Program-made: the position numbers and the translations under genes | Notes under the pieces: model-generated | Told to the model about the DNA's origin: nothing | The model's database searches: none | What the model saw: only the letters and a program-made list of their open reading frames with translations | Assembly (NCBI GenBank): GCA_040512755.1 | Contig: JBEVEP010000280.1 | Span: 1-14,646, forward strand | Direction of reading: 5' to 3' | DNA: 14,646 nucleotides | DNA from: JBEVEP01 sp040512755 | Lineage (GTDB): Bacteria > Pseudomonadota > Alphaproteobacteria > Rhizobiales > Rhizobiaceae | In this document: positions 7,706 to 13,611 of the stretch, one piece after another | Layout of the letters: the number at the start of each line of letters is the position of its first letter | Numbering within the stretch: position 1 is the stretch's first letter

Positions 7706-7732
7706 TTGACAGATTGCCGGTCCGCGACCGGC
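7706..7732 (+). promoter_or_regulatory. Consensus -35 hexamer followed by a palindrome upstream of grxD
   Basis: TTGACA at 7706-7711 is a perfect -35 box. Five bases later GCCGGTC (7716-7722), CGC and GACCGGC (7726-7732) make a perfect 7-bp inverted repeat. A plausible -10 is not clear at normal spacing; CCATAG at 7732-7737 is 20 bases from the -35. The palindrome would overlap the spacer and block polymerase if bound, or form a short hairpin in RNA arriving from purL-bolA. No regulator can be named: it does not resemble the AT-rich Irr or RirA boxes. Confidence 0.35.
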
Positions 7733-7754
7733 CATAGGCAAGGTATTCGACCAG

Positions 7755-8090
7755 ATGAGCGGAATAACTGACTACATTGACAGCGAAGTGAAGGGCAACG
7801 ACGTCGTGCTTTTCATGAAGGGCACGCCGGGCTTTCCACAGTGCGGTTTTTCGGGACAGGTCGTGCAGATTCTCGACTACCTCGGCGTCGACTACAAGGG
7901 CGTGAATGTGCTCACGTCGAATGAACTGCGCCAGGGCATCAAGGAATATTCAAACTGGCCGACGATTCCGCAGCTTTATGTAAAGGGCGAATTTGTCGGC
8001 GGATGCGACATCATCCGCGAAATGTTCCAGGCCGGCGAACTTCAGTCCTTCCTCGACGAGAAGGGTATCGCAGCAAAGGGCGCCGCCTGA
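7755..8090 (+). CDS. grxD: Monothiol glutaredoxin, Grx4/GrxD type
   Basis: The 111-residue protein has the CGFS active site at Cys30-Ser33 (GTPGFPQCGFSGQ), Lys22 for glutathione binding, WPTIPQLYVKGEFVGGCDI with the cis-Pro and the GG-C-D glutathione contacts. This is the single-domain Grx4 class, which binds a [2Fe-2S] cluster with glutathione and serves as a cluster carrier and as partner of BolA proteins rather than a general disulfide reductase. Length is standard. AAGG lies about 11 bases upstream of the ATG. It follows bolA after 116 bases that contain a promoter-like element and palindrome, so it may be transcribed separately as well as from upstream. A terminator follows 54 bases after the stop. 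Confidence 0.95.
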   Translation: MSGITDYIDSEVKGNDVVLFMKGTPGFPQCGFSGQVVQILDYLGVDYKGVNVLTSNELRQGIKEYSNWPTIPQLYVKGEFVGGCDIIREMFQAGELQSFLDEKGIAAKGAA

Positions 8091-8144
8091 TCCTCGAACA
8101 AAGTTCATAGATTCCGGGCATTCCGGAGTCACTTGACCAACGAT

Positions 8145-8169
8145 GCGCCGCCATTCGGCGCGTTTCTTT
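8145..8169 (+). terminator. Rho-independent terminator after grxD
   Basis: GCGCCG (8145-8150) and CGGCGC (8156-8161) form a 6-bp G+C stem with a 5-base loop (CCATT), followed by GTTTCTTT. It ends the bolA-grxD transcript. It reaches the earliest possible start codon of the next gene (TTG 8168), which argues that the exporter starts further downstream. Confidence 0.7.
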
Positions 8170-8191
8170 GATGGCTGTCGAAAGCAAGGCC

Positions 8192-9439
8192 ATGGATCAG
8201 CGATCCTCCCCCATGGCAATGAAAACATCGTTGCCGCTTCCGCGCTGGGAGTTTATTTCGCTCGCGGCTGCCTTGATGGCGCTCAATGCGCTTGCGATCG
8301 ACATCATGCTGCCCGGCCTGCAGGAAATCGGCGCCAGCCTTGGCGTCGCCGACGAGAACCATCGGCAGTATGTGATCTCGGCCTATCTCTTCGGGTTCGG
8401 GCTTGCCCAACTCGCCTACGGCCCCGTCTCCGACCGATTCGGCCGGCGCGCTCCCCTTCTGTTCGGGCTTGGCGTCTATGTCGTCGCGGCGCTGGGAGCG
8501 TCGTTCGCGCCGAGCTTTGCAATGCTTCTTGCGCTTCGGTTCGTGCAGGGCACTGGCGCTGCTGCGACGCGCGTCATCGCCGTGTCGGTCATCCGAGACG
8601 TCTTCGGCGGGCGCGCCATGGCGGAGATCATGTCGCTTGTCTTCATGGTTTTCATGATCATTCCGGTCATCGCGCCCAATATCGGCCAGCTCGTAATGCT
8701 GTTTTCGGAATGGCACATGGTCTTCGTGTTCATGGCAGCGATCGGATTGGCCGTCACGATATGGACAGCCCTGCGGCTGCCCGAAACCCTCCACCCGGAA
8801 TATCGCAGAGCTTTCACCCTCAGATCCATTGCCGGAGGTTTCGGGATTGTCCTCTCCAACAGGACATCGCTTTGCTACACGCTCGCCACCACCATCGTAT
8901 TCGGCGCGTTGTTTGGTTTCATTAACTCCGCACAGCAGGTCTATGTCGGAATTTATGGCCTCGGGGTCTGGTTTCCCGTCATATTCGCCGTTGTTGCAGG
9001 AATGATGGCGGTATCGTCATTCGTCAATGCACAGCTCGTCGGAAAGGTCGGGATGCGGCGCCTCTCCCATGGCGCTCTCGTTGGATTCTTCCTGGTGAAC
9101 AGCATCATGTTCGGCCTGTCGCTGCTCGGCCCGGTGCCCTTACCGATCTTCGTAGGTCTTTTCACCGCAGCGATGCTCCAGTTCGGCTGGATCGGCTCCA
9201 ATTTCAACTCGATCGCGATGGAACCGCTCGGTCACGTCGCCGGCACGGCCTCCTCGATCATAGGTTTCATCCAAACGTTGGGCGGCTCATTCATAGGAGC
9301 AGCGATCGGCCAGGCGTTCGATGGAACGGTCACGCCGCTGGCAGCAGGCTTTTGCACGGTTTCCGCAATCGGTCTTGTCATCGTGCTGATCGCCGAACGT
9401 GGCAAGCTGTTCCGGGCGCAAAGCGAACCGACGCGCTGA
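8192..9439 (+). CDS. Bcr/CflA-type MFS drug exporter
   Basis: A 415-residue inner-membrane protein with twelve predicted hydrophobic segments. The loop between helices 2 and 3 has the MFS motif A (YGPVSDRFGRRAPLLFG), preceded by the acidic AIDIMLPGLQEI segment of helix 1 that typifies the Bcr/CflA subfamily of proton-driven drug antiporters. LRFVQGTGAAATRVIAVSVI resembles motif B of helix 4, with its conserved Arg. Members export bicyclomycin, chloramphenicol, sulfonamides or small metabolites such as cysteine; the substrate here is unknown. The start is uncertain: TTG 8168, ATG 8171, ATG 8192 and ATG 8213 are all in frame. ATG 8192 is preferred because GAAAG lies seven bases upstream and earlier starts sit on the terminator. 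It is convergent with ttcA, 42 bases apart, with no strong hairpin between. Confidence 0.88.
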   Translation: MDQRSSPMAMKTSLPLPRWEFISLAAALMALNALAIDIMLPGLQEIGASLGVADENHRQYVISAYLFGFGLAQLAYGPVSDRFGRRAPLLFGLGVYVVAALGASFAPSFAMLLALRFVQGTGAAATRVIAVSVIRDVFGGRAMAEIMSLVFMVFMIIPVIAPNIGQLVMLFSEWHMVFVFMAAIGLAVTIWTALRLPETLHPEYRRAFTLRSIAGGFGIVLSNRTSLCYTLATTIVFGALFGFINSAQQVYVGIYGLGVWFPVIFAVVAGMMAVSSFVNAQLVGKVGMRRLSHGALVGFFLVNSIMFGLSLLGPVPLPIFVGLFTAAMLQFGWIGSNFNSIAMEPLGHVAGTASSIIGFIQTLGGSFIGAAIGQAFDGTVTPLAAGFCTVSAIGLVIVLIAERGKLFRAQSEPTR

Positions 9440-9481
9440 CGTCGGCACATCCGTGGATGCGGGCTTTGCTGGAGCTTGTGG

Positions 9482-10339
9482 CTACGCGCGCGGGGCCAGC
9501 TCCAGTCCGGCAAAGTCGAAAAGGCGCCGGTCGAGAAGGTGCGAGGCCCGCACATTGGTCAGCGCACGGATCATCGTGTCCTTGCGGCCAGGCATCCGGC
9601 GTTCGATGTCTTCCAGCATCACCTTCATCGCGTTGCGCTGCAGGCCCTCCTGGCTGCCGCAAAGATCGCATGGGATGATGGGGAAGCGCATAAGATCGGC
9701 CAATTTTTCGAGGTCGGCTTCGGCGCAGTAGCTGAGTGGCCTCAGCACAATCACGTCGCCCTCGTCGTTGAGGAGCTTGGGAGGCATCGCGGCAAGGCGG
9801 CCGCCATGGAAGAGGTTCATGAAGAACGTCTCAAGAATGTCCTCACGGTGATGGCCGAGCAACAGTGACGAACAGCCCTCCTCACGCGCGATCCGATAAA
9901 GATGCCCGCGCCTCAGACGCGAACAGAGAGAGCAATAGGTGTTACCCTCCGGTATCTTGTCGGTCACGACCGAATACGTGTCCTGATACTCGATGCGATA
10001 ATCGATGCCGTACCGATCGAGAAAATTCGGCAGGATGTGCTTCGGAAAATTCGGCTGACCCTGATCCAGATTGCAGGCGAGAAGGTCGATCGGCAGCAGG
10101 CCACGCCACTTCAGGTCAAGCAGTAGTGCCAACAGTCCATAGGAATCCTTGCCCCCTGAGAGCGCCACAAGCCAGCGCTCCCCGCTCCTTATCATGGCGA
10201 AGTCTTCCATCGCCTGGCGCGTGGAGCGCAGCAGCCGCTTGCGAAGTTTTTTGAATTCGACGGAACCTGGAGCATCCAGAAACAGCGGATGGCAGCCGCC
10301 TTCGCTGGATTCAAGGATCGGATCGGACAGCATGTTCAT
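9482..10339 (-). CDS. ttcA: tRNA cytidine(32) 2-sulfurtransferase TtcA
   Basis: TtcA adds sulfur to C2 of cytidine 32 in certain tRNAs, using ATP and a [4Fe-4S] cluster. The 285-residue protein has the PP-loop SGGKDS at 61-66, the cluster cysteine pair Cys136/Cys139 (YCSLCSRLRRG), the GHHREDILETFFMNLFHGG segment at 162-180 and the second pair Cys224/Cys227 (PCDLCGSQ). Length is close to known TtcA proteins (about 290-310). The frame extends upstream to TTG 10432, but the extra 31 residues look unlike the family and no good ribosome site precedes it; ATG 10339 or 10333 is preferred, though neither has a strong Shine-Dalgarno. It lies downstream of rpsD in the same direction, separated by that gene's terminator. 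Confidence 0.92.
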   Translation of the reverse strand: MNMLSDPILESSEGGCHPLFLDAPGSVEFKKLRKRLLRSTRQAMEDFAMIRSGERWLVALSGGKDSYGLLALLLDLKWRGLLPIDLLACNLDQGQPNFPKHILPNFLDRYGIDYRIEYQDTYSVVTDKIPEGNTYCSLCSRLRRGHLYRIAREEGCSSLLLGHHREDILETFFMNLFHGGRLAAMPPKLLNDEGDVIVLRPLSYCAEADLEKLADLMRFPIIPCDLCGSQEGLQRNAMKVMLEDIERRMPGRKDTMIRALTNVRASHLLDRRLFDFAGLELAPRA

Positions 10340-10449
10340 GGTTCTAGCCCGGACAATGTGACCAGAATGGCTTAGCGCATCGAATCGAGAATCGGAATCG
10401 ATTTTCAGCCTTGGATCCGGCACCAAGCGCAAGACGGGAGCAATCGGAC

Positions 10450-10477
10450 AAAAGAAAAGGCCGCCCGAAGGCGGCCT
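10450..10477 (-). terminator. Rho-independent terminator of rpsD
   Basis: GGCCGCC (10459-10465) and GGCGGCC (10470-10476) pair over a four-base loop; read on the minus strand the loop is TTCG, a very stable tetraloop, and the stem is followed by TTTTCTTTT. It lies 22 bases after the rpsD stop codon. This is the strongest terminator in the window. Confidence 0.9.
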
Positions 10478-10498
10478 GAAAGATGTCGCGCGCCGCTA

Positions 10499-11116
10499 TC
10501 AGCGCGAGTAGAACTCGACGACCAGGTTCGGTTCCATCTGAACCGCAAACGGAACATCGGAAAGATTCGGGACGCGAGCATAGGTCGCGGTCATCTTCGA
10601 ATGATCGGCCTCGATATAATCCGGCACGTCGCGCTCGGCGAGCTGCACAGCCTCAAGCACGCTGACCAGCTGCTTCGACTTCTCGCGAACCTCGATCACG
10701 TCGCCCGCCTTGCAGCGGTAGGAGCCGATGTTGACGCGACGGCCGTTCACATTGATATGGCCGTGATTGACGAACTGGCGGGCAGCGAAGATCGTCGGGA
10801 CGAACTTGGCGCGGTAGACAATCGCGTCGAGACGCGATTCCAGCAGACCGATCAGGTTTTCCGACGTGTCGCCCTTGCGGCGATTCGCCTCTTCGTAAAC
10901 CTTGCGGAACTGCTTCTCGGACACGTCACCATAGTGTCCCTTCAGCTTCTGCTTGGCACGGAGCTGCAGGCCGAAGTCGGACAGCTTGCCCTTGCGGCGC
11001 TGGCCGTGCTGGCCCGGGCCATATTCGCGCCTGTTGACCGGGGACTTCGGACGGCCCCAAATGTTTTCGCCGAGACGGCGGTCAATCTTGTATTTCGCGG
11101 ATTCGCGCTTGCTCAT
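10499..11116 (-). CDS. rpsD: 30S ribosomal protein S4
   Basis: S4 is a primary 16S rRNA-binding protein that starts assembly of the small subunit body. The 205-residue length and the opening MSKRESAKYKIDRRLGENIW are exactly the alphaproteobacterial form. The S4 RNA-binding domain covers about residues 95-160 (SRLDAIVYRAKFVPTIFAAR, then VNGRRVNIGSYRCKAGDVIEV), and the protein ends PNLVVEFYSR. The frame stays open to 11242, but ATG 11116 has AAGGGA about six bases upstream and matches the family start. The gene is monocistronic here, away from the ribosomal protein clusters, which is common in this class. It has its own promoter, a long structured leader and a strong terminator. Confidence 0.97.
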   Translation of the reverse strand: MSKRESAKYKIDRRLGENIWGRPKSPVNRREYGPGQHGQRRKGKLSDFGLQLRAKQKLKGHYGDVSEKQFRKVYEEANRRKGDTSENLIGLLESRLDAIVYRAKFVPTIFAARQFVNHGHINVNGRRVNIGSYRCKAGDVIEVREKSKQLVSVLEAVQLAERDVPDYIEADHSKMTATYARVPNLSDVPFAVQMEPNLVVEFYSR

Positions 11117-11138
11117 CGCATTCCCTTTCAAACAAATA

Positions 11139-11163
11139 CACCCGGAGCCTCGTGTTCCGAGTG
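11139..11163 (-). promoter_or_regulatory. Hairpin just upstream of the rpsD ribosome site
   Basis: In the minus-strand RNA CACUCGGA pairs with UCCGGGUG (8 bp, one U-G wobble) around a 9-base loop. It ends about 12 bases before the AAAGGGA ribosome site. The wobble becomes a mismatch on the opposite strand, so the fold fits only rpsD-sense RNA. Confidence 0.45.
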
Positions 11164-11273
11164 AAGGAAACGCGCCCTCCTCTGACCCTCCGTTTCGAGA
11201 GCCTGACAGGGCTTCCCACGCACGCTTTGCGGAAAAACCCACGGGACACGTTAAGGCACATCAAAGTGCAACA

Positions 11274-11291
11274 CCGGACCTTTCGGCCCGG
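11274..11291 (-). promoter_or_regulatory. 5'-end hairpin with GNRA tetraloop in the rpsD leader
   Basis: In the minus-strand RNA CCGGGCC pairs with GGUCCGG (7 bp, one G-U wobble) closing a GAAA tetraloop. It would lie within the first 25 nucleotides of the transcript predicted from the promoter at 11302-11330. As with the second leader hairpin, the wobble pair works only in the rpsD-sense RNA. Confidence 0.5.
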
Positions 11292-11301
11292 CGCTGGCGT
11301 G

Positions 11302-11330
11302 TGGATAGGAGATCATTCGCCTTTTGTCAA
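11302..11330 (-). promoter_or_regulatory. Sigma-70-type promoter of rpsD
   Basis: On the minus strand TTGACA (11330-11325) is a perfect -35 hexamer and TATCCA (11307-11302) a fair -10, separated by exactly 17 bases. Transcription would start near 11295, giving a leader of about 180 nt before the rpsD ATG. The -35 begins three bases after the stop codon of the upstream hxlR-type gene. Confidence 0.65.
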
Positions 11331-11333
11331 CAA

Positions 11334-11747
11334 TCATGCACTTTCCGCGTCGAAGGCCGCGCGCGCCAGCCTGAGTTGATCGCGGTTCTGCGAGGCCCAC
11401 ACGCCGAGCGCGCCGATCGGAACCGCAATGGACTGGCCAAGTGCGGTCAGGCTGTATGTAACCTCTGGAGGCGTGGTGGGACGCACGGTCCGGCGCACCA
11501 ATCCGTCGCGCTCGAGCGAGCGGAGCGTCACCGTCAACATGCGCTGCGAAATCCCTTCTATTTCGCGTTTCAATGCGTTGAATCGCAGCGACTTCAGCTG
11601 AAGGTTGATAATTACTAGCAAACTCCAGGTGTCCCCGACCCGATTAAGCACATCCCGAACCGGACAGGAGCCAGTGCTGTCCGATGCGAAACCTGGATTG
11701 GTTTGCAGCAGCGACTCGCTGGCCATCGTCTCACCCTTGGCGTTCAT
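11334..11747 (-). CDS. HxlR-family winged-helix transcriptional regulator
   Basis: A 137-residue DNA-binding protein of the HxlR (DUF24) family. The family core is plain: Cys28 in GSCPVRDVLNRVGDTWSLL, then LRFNALKREIEGISQRML and TLRSLERDGLVRR (recognition helix and wing), TPPEVTYSLTALGQSI. In several family members the conserved N-terminal Cys senses quinones, aldehydes or other electrophiles, so redox control is possible. ATG 11747 is used; ATG 11726 has a better ribosome site (AAGGGTGAG) and would remove seven residues. It is divergent from the NAD(P)-binding gene at 11893, the classic HxlR arrangement in which the regulator controls its neighbour. No terminator separates it from the rpsD promoter. 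Confidence 0.93.
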   Translation of the reverse strand: MNAKGETMASESLLQTNPGFASDSTGSCPVRDVLNRVGDTWSLLVIINLQLKSLRFNALKREIEGISQRMLTVTLRSLERDGLVRRTVRPTTPPEVTYSLTALGQSIAVPIGALGVWASQNRDQLRLARAAFDAESA

Positions 11748-11823
11748 GTGGTTCTCTCAGTGTAACCTAAGCACAAAATCTTGCGTACTTTTCCGATCGG
11801 TTCGTCGACGCTTGTGGTTACCG

Positions 11824-11842
11824 TTGATAACCTGATTATCAA
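11824..11842. promoter_or_regulatory. Candidate HxlR-type operator
   Basis: TTGATAA (11824-11830), CCTGA and TTATCAA (11836-11842) form a perfect 7-bp inverted repeat, 19 bases overall, in the divergent region between the regulator and the NAD(P)-binding gene. A second pair, GGTTA (11816-11820) and TAACC (11828-11832), overlaps it. Dimeric HxlR proteins bind such sites, so autoregulation and control of the neighbour are inferred. Confidence 0.5.
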
Positions 11843-11892
11843 GAATACCCGCCAATCCATAGACGGAAAGCGGACTGACAAGGAGAAACCCC

Positions 11893-12523
11893 GTGAAAAT
11901 TGCTCTTATTGGCGCAACTGGCTTTATCGGAACGGCGGCTTTGAAAGAAGCTTCGGCACTCGGTGAGCGCAATCGTGCGCAACCCGGAAAAAGTAGAAAC
12001 GCTGCCAGGCGTGACGCCTGTCAAAGCCGATGTTACCGAGCCAGTCGCGCTGAAAAAGGTTGCAACCGGCCATGATGTCATCATCGCTGCCTTCAATGGC
12101 GGCTGGGGCGATCCGGATATTTATCGCGAGCAACTGGAAGGCTCGCGCGCCATCGTCGCCGCCGCCAAGGACATCGGCACGCGGTTGATCATGATTGGCG
12201 GCGCGGGCAGCCTGGAACTTGAACCCGGCAAGCAACTTGTCGACAGCCCTGATTTTCCGTCAGAGTGGAAGGAGGGTGCACGCGGTGCACGCGACGCCCT
12301 GACCGAAATACGCAACGAAACCGGCCTCGTCTGGAGCTTCGTCTCGCCGCCCATCCACTTGGCGCCGGGCGAGCGCACTGGCAAATTTCGCCTCGGTGGA
12401 GATCAGCCCGTCTTCGATGCCAACGGTGAAAGCAGCGCGTCGGTCGAGGATCTCGCCGTCGCGATTGTCGATGAAGCCGAAACGCCGAAGCACATAGGCC
12501 GGCGCTTCACAGTGGGCTACTGA
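11893..12523 (+). pseudogene. NAD(P)-binding (NmrA/SDR-like) protein gene with frameshift
   Basis: The gene starts at GTG 11893 with AGGAG at 11881-11885 and encodes a Rossmann opening MKIALIGATGFIGTAALKEA with the GxxGxxG nucleotide-binding motif. After CTC 11959-11961 the reading frame moves by +1: the continuing family sequence SAIVRNPEKVETLPGVTPVK is read from 11966 in another frame and runs to a TGA at 12521-12523. Together about 23 plus 186 residues equal a normal-length member (about 210 residues) of the NAD(P)H-binding COG2910-like family, but the His-Glu stretch expected between helix 1 and strand 2 (as in GHEVTAIVR of relatives) is missing. An 8-base deletion explains both facts. 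The 3' part alone lacks the cofactor motif and should be inactive. A sequencing error or a very recent mutation is possible because the rest of the gene has no other damage. Confidence 0.75.
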
Positions 12524-12542
12524 TAGGACATGCCGGAGGAGA

Positions 12543-12731
12543 TTATTCCTTCGATTTCTTCTCCGGCAATCCCTTGCGCTTGGTCTCGGCGAACTCTTCG
12601 AGCTGTTTCTCGCTCATCGAATTGTACATCTGTTTCGATGCGCCCTTGAGTTCGCTCTTCTTGGTTTCGCCGCGTTTGGCCGAAAGCGCGGCCCCTGCTG
12701 CTTTCTGCTGAGCTTTGGATGTAGCGGGCAT
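12543..12731 (-). CDS. DUF3008 small basic protein
   Basis: A 62-residue Lys/Ala/Ser-rich protein recognised as DUF3008: it begins MPATSKAQQKAAGAALSAKR and contains GASKQMYNSMSEKQLEEFA, the family hallmark. It is highly charged and probably partly disordered, with no membrane segment. The start has GGAG at 12739-12742, seven bases upstream. The function of the family is unknown; related small KGG-like or stress-response proteins are common in Rhizobiales. An EcfG-type promoter lies directly upstream, which suggests induction in the general stress response. The gene ends 19 bases from the pseudogene's stop, in convergent orientation. Confidence 0.88.
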   Translation of the reverse strand: MPATSKAQQKAAGAALSAKRGETKKSELKGASKQMYNSMSEKQLEEFAETKRKGLPEKKSKE

Positions 12732-12760
12732 GATGTGGCTCCTTCGTCAAACTCGAGCCA

Positions 12761-12785
12761 AACGCGTCTGTCACAACACGGTTCC
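12761..12785 (-). promoter_or_regulatory. EcfG-type (general stress sigma factor) promoter
   Basis: On the minus strand GGAAC (12785-12781) and CGTT (12764-12761) are separated by 16 bases, matching the alphaproteobacterial EcfG/RpoE2 consensus GGAAC-N16-17-CGTT. Transcription would start near 12755, about 24 bases before the DUF3008 ATG. Scanning the other GGAAC/GTTCC occurrences I noticed, none has CGTT at the right spacing. Confidence 0.7.
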
Positions 12786-12810
12786 CCGCTGCAGATGAAG
12801 TTGCTCTCGT

Positions 12811-13611
12811 TTATGAAACCGCGAGCCCAAACCCCTGCATCAGGCGGCGCGCACCAAAGCTCGCCTTTCCAGACGTGAACAAAGCCACATCACGCGTATC
12901 ACCTGATCGGGGTTGGCCCGCATTGTCGGCTTGCTGGGCGAGGAGCGATAGCGCCCGCCTCGCGATCGCCTCGGCCGGATCGAGCCAATCGACCGGCCAG
13001 GGAGCAGTTTTGCGCATGCGGTTGACCAAAAAGGGATAGTGCGTGCAGGCAAGAACAACGATGTCGGTGTATCTGCCATCACGCTCCAGGAAACAGGGGG
13101 CAATCTCGGCGCGCACGGCCTCTTCATCCACAAAGCCATCGCGCATGTAGGTTTCGGCAAGCTCCGCCAACCGGTTGGATCCGACGAGACGCACGTGGCA
13201 TTTCTGTGCCCATCGCGTGATCAGGTCTCGCGTATACTGGCGCTTCACCGTGCCTGGCGTGGCAAGCACCGAAACAAGACCGGAACGCGTGCGCTCCGCC
13301 GCGGGCTTGATTGCCGGAACAGTGCCGACGAACGGACGCCCCGGAAACGCTTCTCGCAGCGCATCAATGACCAGTGTAGATGCCGTATTGCAGGCGATGA
13401 CCGAGATTTCCGGGTCAAAGCGATCCAGAAGCGTGCGGAAGAGCTTCAGAATGTGCGACCTCAGCGCGGGCTCTTCCCAGGCGCCGTAAGGAAAGGCCGC
13501 GTCGTCTGCTACATAGACAAACCGCCGGTCAGGCATCAGCACACGCGCCTCGCGCAAAACGGTCAGCCCGCCAATACCGGAATCGAACATCAGGATCGGA
13601 CGCTCAGACAT
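12811..13611 (-). CDS. murI: Glutamate racemase
   Basis: MurI converts L- to D-glutamate for peptidoglycan synthesis in the cytosol. The 266-residue protein has the MFDSGIGGLTVL opening with Asp10-Ser11, the two catalytic cysteines Cys74 (IACNTAST) and Cys189 (ACTHYPF, with His191), and the VADDAAFPYG substrate loop. The start at 13611 is chosen because GGAGG (13620-13624) lies eight bases upstream; ATG 13617 is too close to it. The start overlaps the end of trmJ by eight bases (ATGTCTGA), so the two genes are almost certainly cotranscribed with coupled translation. It ends TAA at 12811; I saw no clean terminator before the DUF3008 promoter. Confidence 0.95.
   Translation of the reverse strand: MSERPILMFDSGIGGLTVLREARVLMPDRRFVYVADDAAFPYGAWEEPALRSHILKLFRTLLDRFDPEISVIACNTASTLVIDALREAFPGRPFVGTVPAIKPAAERTRSGLVSVLATPGTVKRQYTRDLITRWAQKCHVRLVGSNRLAELAETYMRDGFVDEEAVRAEIAPCFLERDGRYTDIVVLACTHYPFLVNRMRKTAPWPVDWLDPAEAIARRALSLLAQQADNAGQPRSGDTRDVALFTSGKASFGARRLMQGFGLAVS

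Noticed and set aside
8143..8925. 260-codon plus-strand frame overlapping the exporter
   Set aside because: Its start lies in the grxD terminator and its Arg/His/Cys-rich composition is that of a shifted frame of the MFS gene.
11082..11264. 60-codon minus-strand frame overlapping the rpsD start and leader
   Set aside because: Arg-rich, no family likeness, and it overlaps rpsD out of frame; the leader is better explained as untranslated RNA.
12531..12568. 8-bp inverted repeat TGCCGGAG/CTCCGGCA at the end of the DUF3008 gene
   Set aside because: The loop is 22 bases, it overlaps coding sequence and there is no T run, so it is not a convincing terminator for either converging gene.
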